A DNA stretch of 64,000 nucleotides. Source: Meghimatium bilineatum (Eukaryota; Mollusca; Gastropoda; Stylommatophora; Philomycidae). The notes below the pieces were generated by a model that worked only from the letters and a program-made list of their open reading frames with translations, did no database searches and was not told the DNA's origin. The stretch is from positions 12,638,820-12,702,819 of the forward strand of contig CM067302.1 of the NCBI GenBank assembly GCA_034231615.1, given 5' to 3'. Below, in pieces: positions 1 to 10,310 of the stretch (its first letter is position 1; every line of letters begins with the position of its first letter). Both the position numbers and the translations under genes were made by a program.

Positions 1-93
1 CAGCACTCTTCTCTTGGTTGGCTGCAATGGAGAAGAACGTTATTATGGGAATGATCAGAGTGCCATGATGCTAGTTTCTAATCAAGAATCAGG
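1..93 (+). repeat. LINE 3'-end fragment
   Basis: The last ~60 bases recur in reverse at about 28395-28440, next to a LINE RNase H ORF, and directly at 44870-44925. This makes the stretch a truncated LINE tail. No coding potential is visible here. Confidence 0.45.
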
Positions 94-101
94 TAATTTC
101 A

Positions 102-377
102 TGCCTGTGTGCTGTCGGCCCGAGAGGGAAGCAAAGAATAGCAAAACTGTTTACCATCCATTCATGTTGTAAGAGGCGACTAAGGAGGTTATTGGATGGA
201 GTTGGCTGTCCCATCCCATATTGGGTCAACATGACCCAAAGCCATGCTAAAATCTGATGTGCCAGGCTGAAAGGTGCAGATATCACAGCACTACTGTAAA
301 CTATGACACAACGCATTCCGTTCTCTGGACTACATCTTGCTAATCTGCAGGAGTTTGAGAATGAATGCAGAAGAAGA
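102..377 (+). mobile_element. SINE family A, copy 1
   Basis: This is a full-length copy of a ~260-280 bp interspersed family seen at least seven times in the window. The body has a palindromic block around a GGATGG / CCATCC motif. The 3' end is GAGTTTGAGAA followed by GAA-rich sequence. An 8-bp direct repeat, TAATTTCA, flanks it at 94-101 and 378-385 and is a plausible TSD. Confidence 0.75.
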
Positions 378-487
378 TAATTTCAACATCTGACTAAAAC
401 TTTGACTATGCATATTTCACTCTTAGATGGCTGTTTAAATGGAGAATGGATCACATAGGATTTACTCTGTGTGTCATGATTGTTTTT

Positions 488-632
488 AGTCTTCTTCTTC
501 ATCATTCATTCTCAAACTCCTGTTGGATCTCTCTTGTAGCAGGAAAATGGTCCTACTAGATATTGTCTATGGCAATACTAGATTTATTTGCACCAATGGC
601 CCGATACATTTGTCTTAGGCTGGGTTTTTAAA
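488..632 (-). mobile_element. SINE family B copy, diverged
   Basis: It reads on the plus strand as CTTCTTCTTC, then TTCTCAAACTCC, a TCTTGTAGCAGG block and CCAATGGCCCGA. The same order occurs in at least six other copies in the window. The 3' tail is that of SINE family A, while the middle differs. Confidence 0.65.
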
Positions 633-846
633 TCAAGAATCAAGAAATAGTTCAATAACAGTGTTAATATTATTTTATTTCAAAAACACGATTAAGAATA
701 CACAATGTATTTTCAAAACAAGCATACAACATTCTTAAACAATACTAGCTTGGTGTATGGTTGACATTCAGATATCTTAATTAAACATATCATTTTTCCT
801 CAACCGATAAAAGGTAATACTGTTAGTAATACGGTATGAAAATAGT

Positions 847-1024
847 ACTCACGTGGGAAACGGGTAATTAAGTTTTACTGAATGACGACTATCACTGTTG
901 GATGCTCACATGAATTATTTTGTATTATTCAAATTTTCACGGTATTATTTCACGTGAGCATCCGACAATGATAGTGTGTTAGTTGTCATTTAGTAAAACT
1001 TCATTACTTGTTTTCCATGTGAGT
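847..1024. repeat. Long imperfect inverted repeat (fold-back/MITE-like)
   Basis: The left arm, 847 to about 915, is the imperfect reverse complement of the right arm, about 945-1024. Both arms carry a CACGTG/CATGTG-type outer end, a GTTTTACTNAATGAC block and a GGATGCTCAC block. The AT-rich loop is about 30 bp. Total length is ~178 bp with no coding capacity. It resembles a fold-back element or MITE. I see no unambiguous TSD, so the class is open. Confidence 0.7.
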
Positions 1025-1669
1025 TCCTTTTTTTCTACCAAAATTTTAATAAAAATTATTGAAAAATGTTCCCTAACATTGGACAAAACTACCAATTTGG
1101 TAGGCAACAATTGGCTGTCAAACAGACATAGCAGCAAGAAGTAAACTGGGAAGACCCTCCAGTTTGACAACAGAAATGGAAAACAATATCACAAGCTATC
1201 TTGGTGATAACTTTTATACACTATTGAGGACGTCCATAAATTATGTCCACCAATTTGGAGACGGATTATTGTCCATGTTTTCATGTTAAGTTGGTTCACT
1301 AACCAACAGGACACTACATGGCTGGGAGCTGTTGTAGTGTTCATATTAATTCCTTTAAGTTCATATCATGTAGTTCATATTAATTCCTTTGCCTGCTGAA
1401 CAGCAGATCTGGATTTTGAATCCACTCATTATTAATGATTTGAAATTAAAATTTCTCCTGTGGTTCATCCATAAACTAGGAAGTACGGTTCATGCTCTGG
1501 GAAGGTCTGGGAAGGAATGGTGCCGCTAGAAATTGCTACTGAGCAAGTTAATAGGCAATGCTAGCTAGGCGGATCCTGGTCAAATACTGACTAAACATCT
1601 GAGCAAATGGGAAAAAAATGCGTCATGATGGAGACTGATAACTCATATTACCTTTAACTTTACATGACA

Positions 1670-1970
1670 TGTCTACATTTGACTGTAGGCTAGCTCATTG
1701 TCAATATCTTCATGATTACAATTGGTTCACTAACAACCTGGACACTGTCTACATTCTGCTGTAGACTAGCTTATTGTCAATATCTTCATGATTACAGTTG
1801 GTTCCCCAACAACCTGGACACTGTCTACATTCTGCTGTAGACTAGCTTATTGTCAATATCTTCATGATTACAGTTGGTTCACTAACAACCTGGACACTGT
1901 CTACATTCTGATGTAGACTAGCTTATTGGCAATGGTTCACTAATCAATAGACAAACAATAATAAGAAAAA
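1670..1970. repeat. 76-bp tandem repeat, about 4 units
   Basis: The phrase GACACTGTCTACATTCTG recurs at 1741, 1817 and 1893, exactly 76 bp apart, with a diverged unit before and a truncated one after. It lies just beyond the 3' end of the minus-strand zinc-finger gene. Confidence 0.9.
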
Positions 1971-1977
1971 CATACAT

Positions 1978-1983
1978 TTTATT
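1978..1983 (-). promoter_or_regulatory. Polyadenylation signal of the zinc-finger gene
   Basis: On the minus strand these bases read AATAAA, about 40 bp downstream of the zinc-finger stop codon. This is the expected position for cleavage and polyadenylation and supports a terminal exon. Confidence 0.6.
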
Positions 1984-2021
1984 TACAAAATCTGTTTGTT
2001 AAATTTCAGCAAATGCTACTA

Positions 2022-3494
2022 TCAAAGATCATATTCATGCCTAGATCGAAGATGTGCTTGCAAGTGATCTTTTCTCTTAAATTGTTTGTCACAAAATTGA
2101 CACGGGAAAGGTCTCTCGTCAGAATGTTTTGCAGCATGTATTGCTATGTTAGATCTGTAAGCTGTAGTATACTGACATAAGTTACAACTGTACGGTTGTA
2201 TTCCTACATGGCCTCTGACATGTTGTTCAAGAGTTGCTTTCATACTTGCAGCATAATCACAGTATGGACAATGAAATGGCCGTTCTCCGCTGTGAGTTCT
2301 TAAGTGACATTGATAATGATCTTTTTTAGAAAATTGTTTGTTACATAACTCACAGTAATATGGTGGCACATTAGAGTCAATAACCAGGGATTTCTGAGAT
2401 TTCTCTTGTAGTACTGACTCTGAACTGTGAGCAGTTCCAGACATTAGATCTGTGGTTAAAGCTAATTCTGTGGTTATCTGACATGATACATTTTTATCTT
2501 GACCTTTATTGCATGTATTTCTTTCTTGATGCTCAGATATTTTTCTCTTGTGATTTCTATCTACAGGAGAACTAACATGTACAGACTCAACAATACTTTG
2601 TTGAGAAGACAGGCTATCAGGATGCTCAGTCTGTCTACCTTCTGCAAAACTGTTCTCTTGATGCGTACAATTATGGGCTGTCCACATCTTCCAACTTCTG
2701 GTTGAAAAATCACAAGAACTGCAACTAATTCTGTCCTGTGGATGCTCTGCCTTCTTATGTTTCTTCATTTCTCTCAGGTCAATAGTAAAAAGCTTACAGA
2801 ATGGACAACAGAACAAGTCATATTCCATATGTTTCTTCTTGTAATGCTTCTTCAGTTTTCTTTGTGTGAGGCACTTATGTCTGCAAACAGTACAAACTGC
2901 ACCACTGTCAGTCTGGAGTTCTTTCTTCATTGTATAAATTGAACAACTGTCATTGATCAAGAATAAAGACAAATTTTTATCTTCACCTTGATTGTACGCA
3001 TTTCTTTCTTGATGCTCAGACATTTTTCTCTTGCGATTTCTATCTACAGGAAAACTAACATGTACAGACTCCTTGTGATTTCTATCTACAGGAGAACTAA
3101 CACGTACAGACTCCTTGTGATTTCTATCTACAGAAGAACTAACACGTACAGACTCAACAATACTTTGTTGAGAAGATATGGTATCACGATGCTCAGTCTG
3201 TAAAGCTTCTGCAAAACTGTTCTCTTGATGCGTACAATTATGGGCTGTCCACATCTTCCAACTTCTGGTTGAAAAACCACAAGAACTGCAATTAATTCTG
3301 TCCTGTGGATGCTCTGCCTTCTTATGTTTCTTCATTTCTCTCAGGTCAATAGTAAAAAGCTTACAGAATGGACAACAGAACAAGTCATATTCCATATGTT
3401 TCTTCTTGTAATGTTTCTTCAGTTTTCTTTGTGTGAGGCACTTATGTCTGCAAACAGTACAAACTGCACCACTTTCAGTCTGGAGTTCTTTCAT
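2022..3494 (-). CDS. C2H2 zinc-finger protein with duplicated N-terminal module
   Basis: The open frame has 490 codons from ATG 3494-3492 (first ATG after an in-frame TGA) to the stop at 2024-2022. Ten C2H2 fingers are visible. Three N-terminal fingers lie at about residues 12-33, 41-62 and 69-89, and a near-copy of the same three lies at about 201-278. Four C-terminal fingers lie at about 381-401, 409-429, 437-457 and 465-486, joined by GERPF / DERPF-type linkers typical of DNA-binding arrays. The two N-terminal modules are offset by 564 bp and nearly identical at DNA level, so the duplication is recent. The first module also holds three 14-residue repeats (ESVRVSSPVDRNHK type) against one in the second. 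A nuclear DNA-binding role is inferred from the family; the target is unknown. No KRAB, BTB or SCAN domain is seen. Upstream coding exons cannot be excluded. An AATAAA follows the stop. Confidence 0.85.
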   Translation of the reverse strand: MKELQTESGAVCTVCRHKCLTQRKLKKHYKKKHMEYDLFCCPFCKLFTIDLREMKKHKKAEHPQDRINCSSCGFSTRSWKMWTAHNCTHQENSFAEALQTEHRDTISSQQSIVESVRVSSSVDRNHKESVRVSSPVDRNHKESVHVSFPVDRNRKRKMSEHQERNAYNQGEDKNLSLFLINDSCSIYTMKKELQTDSGAVCTVCRHKCLTQRKLKKHYKKKHMEYDLFCCPFCKLFTIDLREMKKHKKAEHPQDRISCSSCDFSTRSWKMWTAHNCTHQENSFAEGRQTEHPDSLSSQQSIVESVHVSSPVDRNHKRKISEHQERNTCNKGQDKNVSCQITTELALTTDLMSGTAHSSESVLQEKSQKSLVIDSNVPPYYCELCNKQFSKKDHYQCHLRTHSGERPFHCPYCDYAASMKATLEQHVRGHVGIQPYSCNLCQYTTAYRSNIAIHAAKHSDERPFPCQFCDKQFKRKDHLQAHLRSRHEYDL

Positions 3495-3723
3495 TGTATA
3501 AAGCAAATAACGTCACTGATCAAGAATAAAGTATATGAATAAAGAAATCCTAAATTAGAGTTTGTCAATTGCCTGTTGTCAATTTATTCCACTTTGTTTC
3601 TGTTCCAGATCTCAGGCAACTTTAACTGGAGAAAAGTCTGCAAGCATCTGTGAAGCAAAGTCAAATTAAAAATCATAAGAATCATGGGGTTCACTAAGTA
3701 TCCAACTCTAAGTATGATGTCTA

Positions 3724-3995
3724 GTGAGAACTACTAGAAGTCAAACTGAAATATTTTGGATATTTGTCGAAAGTGAGAACTACTAGAAGTCAAACTAAAA
3801 TATTTTGGATATTTGTCGAAAGTGAGAACTACTAGAAGTCAAACTAAAATATTTTGGATATTTGTCGAAAGTGAGAACTACTAGAAGTCAAACTAAAATA
3901 TTTTGGATATTTGCCGAAAGTGAGAACTACCAGAAGTCAAACTAAAATATTTTGGATATTTGCCGAAAGTGAGAACTACCAGAAGTCAAACTAAA
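3724..3995. repeat. 49-bp tandem repeat, about 5.5 units
   Basis: Units of the type GTGAGAACTACTAGAAGTCA followed by an AT-rich half recur every 49 bp with few substitutions (GTCGAAA or GCCGAAA). They lie upstream of the zinc-finger gene. Confidence 0.9.
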
Positions 3996-4394
3996 AATAT
4001 CAGAAACATGGAATTGTAACTCTTTATCAAGATGCCTAATGTGATTTGCCAGCTAGTTAGTCGTCGGATCAGCATCATGACACTCAGGACACATCCATTG
4101 GTGCTCTTATCTCATCTACAGTATGTCCTTCAGGATGTGGTAATTGACTGTTCAGGTTCTGTTTTGGTTGATAACTATTTTTTTGATTCCTATATGCCGT
4201 TCATTTCTTGCAGCATGATGCTTCATTGTCAAGTCCTGCAATCTAGCCAGGGACACAGATGAAGAAATACACCGTAATTATTTCGGACACATTTCTTTTT
4301 TTTTCGGCCACAAACCATCTCACCAGTCTTAGGTTCATTAAAGTGATCGGTGGAATAGAAATATTGAAATTGATACTATAAAAATAAATATATT

Positions 4395-4500
4395 TCAAGT
4401 GACATATTCTTTCCAGAACGCCTTTGTCGTGTACACTCTGAAAGCCTCTATGTCCCGAGAAAGCAGACCGGCATTGGCCAGAGATGTGCATATATTCTTC
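4395..4500 (-). mobile_element. LINE 3'-end fragment, antisense
   Basis: The TGACATATTCTTTCCAGAAC block, and the following codons read in reverse, match the 55020-55150 copy closely. The same terminal block also occurs near 17572 and 27294. It is a short 5'-truncated LINE tail. Confidence 0.6.
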
Positions 4501-4504
4501 AGGG

Positions 4505-4710
4505 ATCTCCCTGGCATAGTTGTTAAGCTGTTCGCCTTGTGTTCAAGAAGTCACGGGTTCGAATCCGGCTCGAGTCGTCTTGTTTATAAAGTGGATTTTT
4601 TTGGATTACCCTGTGGATTATCACTTGAAGCTACGGAGTTACGTGCTATGAGTGGTACTCTCGGCAGGCGGCGTGGCGCTTCGTTGAGAGGGACAGAGTA
4701 CATATAGGAA
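4505..4710 (+). mobile_element. tRNA-derived SINE family D, copy 1
   Basis: A pol III B-box-like GGGTTCGAATCC sits at about 4555-4566, with an A-box-like stretch about 40 bp upstream. This tRNA-related head is followed by a body containing GAGTTACGTGCTATGAGTG. A second copy at 30745-30945 keeps the same order of blocks, ending in GAGTACATAT. Confidence 0.75.
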
Positions 4711-4799
4711 AAAATTCTTGAAAAAATATGACGCTTGACATATATATTCTTTTTTATACAGTTTTGTTTATTGTTCATTTACCACATTCATAAGGAAAT

Positions 4800-6130
4800 T
4801 CTGGAGAAACACCGGAAGACTGGAGAAACATGACAATCATTCCAAAAGGGAAGAAAAAAGGCAATAAGAGTGACTGCACAAAATACAGAGGGATATCCTT
4901 ACTAAGCCACACATGAACAATTTTTTTAACAAAATATTAGAACAGCGATTATGAACATCCACTGAACAACAACTTAAAAATACCCAAATCGGCTTCCGTA
5001 AGAAAAACTCTGTACGTATGCTATCTTTACACTTAAACATCTAACAGAAAGAGCCACAGAAAACAACAAGAATTATACATCACATTTGTCGACCAAGAAA
5101 AGGCTTTCGATAGAGTAGACAGACAACTATGGAAAATACAATCAATATACAGAGTACCAGAACATTTAATCAATATATGCATGGGCATTTATGCTAAAAT
5201 TCAATGTGAAGTAAGAACAAATGAAGGGGTGTCCAATAAGTTCCACATTCCATCAGGAGTTCGACTGGGGTGTATCTATCCCACTTTTTATAACATATAT
5301 TGACCACATATGTAAGCTAACAAGTACTAATGAAGAAGATAACATAAAAGGCAAATTGAATGAATTGCTCTTTGCAGATGACCAAGTACTAATAGCGACA
5401 TCAGAAGAACAATTGCAAGAACATATGAACAGACTCCACACAACATTTCAAAATTCAACATGAAGATCAATATTGAAAAGACCTAAATAATGGCAATAGC
5501 AACAAAAAAATCACTATCTTCATTGATAATAAACACTGTAAACGGGTAAATGAGTTCACTTACTTAGGAAGCATTATATCAAGTGAAGGAAAAACAGTAA
5601 AGAGATACAAAATAGATGCAAGAAAATATACCAGATCCTTGGACAGATATTTTTAAGAACAAAAATTTAAACATAGACACTAAAGTTGCATTATACACGA
5701 CTGTTATTATCCCATCACTGTACTACTAGTGCCAAATCTGGACAATGACAGCACAAGACAAGAAATAGTAACAGTAGAAATGACATGTCTATGAAGAATA
5801 CTTGGAGTGTCATGAAGAAATAGAATTAGAAACGATAACATCAGACAGATAACCAAAACAATACCAGTATTGGAACACATCAAAAGACAACAGATCAAGT
5901 GGTTTTCACACGCTTCCAGACTACCAACAGACAGCATGCCACAGATGGCCATGACACATAGACATAACGGCTATAAAGCCAGAGGCAGACCATGTAAAAG
6001 ATGGATCACAGAAATCAAAGAAGCCACAAGAACAAGCTTACAAACAGCACACAAGAAGGCCATCTCCAGAGAACTCTTCCACCTCTGACACCGCAAGGCA
6101 AACAAGGGTACAACATATAGATAGATAAGG
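4800..6130 (+). pseudogene. Decayed non-LTR retrotransposon reverse transcriptase
   Basis: Three-frame reading gives a broken RT: a KYRGISLLS block near 4885, an F-V-D-x-E-K-A-F-D-R-V block near 5085-5120, a LLFADDQVLIA block near 5365-5400 (the Y/F-A-D-D catalytic motif), then a VNEFTYLGSIIS block and a C-terminal KARGRPCKRW block near 5975. Many stops and frameshifts separate the pieces, so it cannot encode an active enzyme. The 3' end runs into GATAGATA, the tail used by several truncated copies here. Confidence 0.85.
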
Positions 6131-6213
6131 AAATTTTTGGCACAATACTCCTGAAGTGTTTGGCACTTGGACAAAATGTTCAAAATAGTGTAATATCAGT
6201 TATAAATACTTCT

Positions 6214-6300
6214 CTCTTTCTTTTCGCTTTATACCCCTTTGTGCCTTGCAGCATCAGGGGTAGAAGAGTTCTCTGGAGATGGATTTTATGCTTAATATAT
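6214..6300 (-). mobile_element. Truncated LINE tail, antisense
   Basis: In reverse it reads GCCATCTCCAGAGAACTC-type sequence, matching the 3' end of the LINE ending near 6120. The same fragment seeds the 47-bp array at 27.5 kb. Confidence 0.65.
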
Positions 6301-6480
6301 GTTTATTTTCGTTGATTTCTTTTTGAGGGATACTGTCTGAGACTATCTATATTTGCTTCATAGACAGCAAGGCCTTTGACATTAAAAATATATATTGGGA
6401 ACAGACTGCTTCAATAAGATATGAAAACAGCTACTTACCATACATAGAAATAAGAAGATGGGGTAAGACAAGGATGTATT

Positions 6481-6609
<129 letters not shown>

Positions 6610-6817
6610 TGTTATATATATAAGTGTTATATATATATCTACATATATATATATATATATATATAGATGAAGTCACAAGTAAAGAATATAAAATATGCGC
6701 TCCTAAATATGTGTATAGACTCAAACAAGTGGCTCATGACATTGTGAATGACACCTCAGCTAAGAGGAGGAACGAGGGCCCAACTCTTCTGTCAAGTCCT
6801 AAATTGGAACCAGGATC

Positions 6818-7096
6818 GCCTGTGTGTTGCCAGGGCCCGAAAGGAGAGCAAAGAATAGCAACACTGTTTACCTTCCATGCATGTTGTAAAAGGCGACTAA
6901 GGAGGTTATGGGATGGAGTTGGCTGTCCCATCCCATATAAGGTCAGTGACCCAAGGCCATGCTGAAGTCGGATGTGTCAGGCCGAAAGGCGCAGATATCG
7001 CAGCAGTGCTGTAAACTATGACACAACGCATTCCAATCTCCAGACTACATCCTGCTAATCTGCAGGAGTTTGAGAACAAACGCAGAAGAAGAACAA
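6818..7096 (+). mobile_element. SINE family A, copy 2 (full length)
   Basis: The element is flanked by a perfect 12-bp TSD, GGAACCAGGATC, at 6806-6817 and 7097-7108. This fixes both ends. The 3' end is GCAGAAGAAGAACAA. Confidence 0.9.
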
Positions 7097-7108
7097 GGAA
7101 CCAGGATC

Positions 7109-9085
7109 TTGGATGAGAAAAGGTTCAGTGCCCGATGGGCACAGGCATAATATGTTTAATTACACGAGATAAGTTCACTGGTTACAGAACACCTCATACA
7201 AGAAAGACATAAAGTATAAACTGTCTCAGCGTATGGTCAATACACATTCGCTACCTGGCGACAGATAGGAAGGCTGTACAACCCGAAATGTCAAGGCATA
7301 CCAAAATCGGCTGTGCTAGGCTTAAAAGGTGCATAGCATAACTATGCTCTATGGAGTGAACACAAAACAAACAAATACCCTGAAGGACTACACTGCTATT
7401 ACTTCAATATGAGATAACAATTTCTATTAGGCAATGACTACCATGTTACTGAAACTAGGTACTTGGACATTCGGCTTAAAAGTCATAATCAATTTCTCGT
7501 CATAAAATATCTGATTATGCATTTTATCACTGCAGCTATAGGACATTTGGGAATTTTCCAGAAATTTTGATACTAAATTAGATTTTATTTTGATTATTAT
7601 TTAGCAATTAGTGGCACGTAAGTCAGACATCAATGTTTCTTGAAATATTATTTTACAGTGAAGTTATTCCAAATTTAGTGCTCACAGGTATGTTACAACC
7701 ATGTTCTTTACTTATCTCTTAGATGTCTCATGTTTGTAAATAATTTTCTGAAGTTTTTAGACAATTTTTATATAGATATGTGCAACTATTAATAATGTTT
7801 GAGGATAAAAGAAGATGAAAATAAATTTTGAACACCACGCTATTTTATGCTTGAATCACCTATACGGATGTTCCATTTTGTAATATCGGTAAGTTATAAC
7901 CATTTCATTAACTTACAATATCTACGTCGCAGTATTTAGTAGTTTTAGTTAGTTCTTAGACCATTCTTATATAGATATGTACAACTATTAATAATGCTTG
8001 AGGATGAAGGAAAATGAAAATAATTTTTAAAAACATCAATATTTCATGCTGACAACCTTCTAGTCATCGGTCATTAAGGCTGTTCTATTTATTATTTTCG
8101 CCATGTCAGATTTCTATGTAACAAATACATATTTAATTTAAATGTGTAGATTTGTTTTATTGTTAGATTTATGGTATAGGCCTAATAAATACATTGTAGC
8201 AATTAAGAACATAGACTGATCGCTAAATTACTTGAGCCTGTGGTATAGAATAATATATTATATTGGAGGGCCTACGGCACCGGACTAAGCATGTCGTACA
8301 ATTGCACAGTCATCACTATGGCTACAGTAAATAACTAGGATTAATGATCCTGGTTGGCATCTATCTACATAGTGAACATCAGTTTTTTCTTTTATTAAAA
8401 CTTTTTTTTAGAAATATAATTTATTAAATGTAATGGCTGACAAGAGATCCATAGATGATCTGAGGGAACATGCAACCCCATTGTTGGGAAAATAGAGGTT
8501 GGGGAGTTAGAGTGTTTTCCAGGCTTCAAGACATGGAAATGAAGCTCATAATCACAAAATCTGACTCAGGCTACAAGGCACTACCTGACAAGTTACTCTT
8601 GGTACTAATTTTATTTTCCACAAATTGCTCCACTATTATTCCTAGAACATGACTGCACAATAATGCTACCAATAACTTAACTATATGTTTAATATGGGGG
8701 GGGGGGGGACAATACAGCAGAAATAGAAGATCTACTTATCAGTAGATATACATGAATAGTATTCGGACTACTCCTCCACACAAGCTGCGCACAAAACTAA
8801 CTAAACACATCACTATGCATTTAATCCATGAAAGTTTTGTCACATTTCAAGCACAGAAATATTTTATCATAAATAACAAGGACATTTAACGATCCTATAT
8901 TAAAATGAATATTCATTATGTAAACTAGCTTTTTTGAATATTAATTAGCTTTGGTTGTATCTAACAATAATAGCAACATAACCAACAGTTTCGTAAAGTT
9001 TTCCCAAACACAAAAACGTATATATGGTAGAATATTATATCAGAAATACTGGAAATATTTTATAATTAGACTATCCGATGCAACT
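7109..9085. other. Intergenic AT-rich DNA, no gene seen
   Basis: No supported coding sequence. Two diverged copies of a ~220-bp segment (about 7725-7850 and 7935-8060) share TATATAGATATGTNCAACTA and TTGAGGAT blocks. A run of about 11 G lies near 8697. Confidence 0.5.
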
Positions 9086-9089
9086 ATCC

Positions 9090-10310
9090 ATTTTGAATTT
9101 TATTAGCCCTAATTTCATCTGAAGATTAGCACACTATAATCAACAGTTGCGTCTTGCCTTTGCGAACACAATAATATACATTTTCTGTGGCATTGTATTA
9201 TATTTTATAGTTACATAGTTTAATTTCCTTTTAATTATGCTAATTTACTGCCATTTTAAATATTAATTAGTTCTGCGTGCACCTAAAAATTATAGATATA
9301 GAATCATCAGATGCGTCTTTCCTTTGCCAACACAAATATATATAATTTCTGTGGTATTTAATTATAATCAAAAGTGTGATAATTTATTTTCATTTTAACT
9401 ATGCTAATTTGCTGCCATTTTTAATATTAATTAGTTCTGCGCGCACCTAAAAATTATAGATATAGAATCATCAGATGCGTCTTTCCTTTGCCAACACAAA
9501 TATATATAATTTCTGTGGTATTTAATTATAATCAATAATTTGATAATTTATTTTCATTTTAATTATTCTAATTTGCTGCCATTTTTAATATTAATTAGTT
9601 CTGCGCGCAACTAAAAATTATAGATATAGCATCATCAGATGCGTCTTTCCTTTGCTAACACAAATATATATAATTTCTGTGGTATTTAATTATAATCAAT
9701 AATTTGATAATTTATTTTCATTTTAATTATTCTAATTTGCTGCCATTTTTAATATTAATTAGTTCTGCGCGCAACTAAAAATTATAGATATAGAATCATC
9801 AGATGCGTCTTTCCTTTGCTAACACAAATATATATAATTTCTGTGGTATTTAATTATAATCAATAATTTGATAATTTATTTTCATTTTAATTATTCTAAT
9901 TTGCTGCCATTTTTAATATTAATTAGTTCTGCGCACACCTAAACACATTAAATTTATAGAAATAGGATCAACAGATGCGTCTTGCCTTTGCCAATACAAA
10001 TAAATATAATTTCTGTGGTATTTAATTATATTCAATAATTTGATAGTTTATTTTAATTTTAATTATCATATGCTATTTTTCTGCCATTTTACTTAATTCT
10101 GCGCGAACCTAAAAATTATAGAAATAGAATCAACAGATGCGTCTTGCCTTTGCCAACACAAATATATATAATTTCTGCCAACACAATTATATCTAATATA
10201 TAATATAATAAAAGAGGAACTGACTGAGATATTATTATTTTTTATATTTTAAATATGCTAATTAGTTGCCATTTTTTAATATTAATTAGTTGTGCATGCT
10301 TCTGAAAATT
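9090..10310. repeat. 164-bp satellite-like tandem array, about 7 monomers
   Basis: The phrase TTAGTTCTGCGYGC starts at 9267, 9431, 9595, 9759 and 9923, each 164 bp apart. Diverged monomers flank both ends. Monomers are AT-rich with one conserved CAGATGCGTCTTTCCTTTGC block. The length is in the range of nucleosome-scale satellites. Confidence 0.92.

Noticed and set aside
4540..4590. Functional tRNA gene
   Set aside because: Only B-box and a weak A-box are present; the acceptor stem does not pair, and a diverged copy at 30.7 kb shows it is a SINE head.
8690..8710. G-quadruplex regulatory site
   Set aside because: A single G run without further G tracts nearby; similar lone G runs at 45130, 48897 and 55526 sit in or beside repeats and may be slippage.
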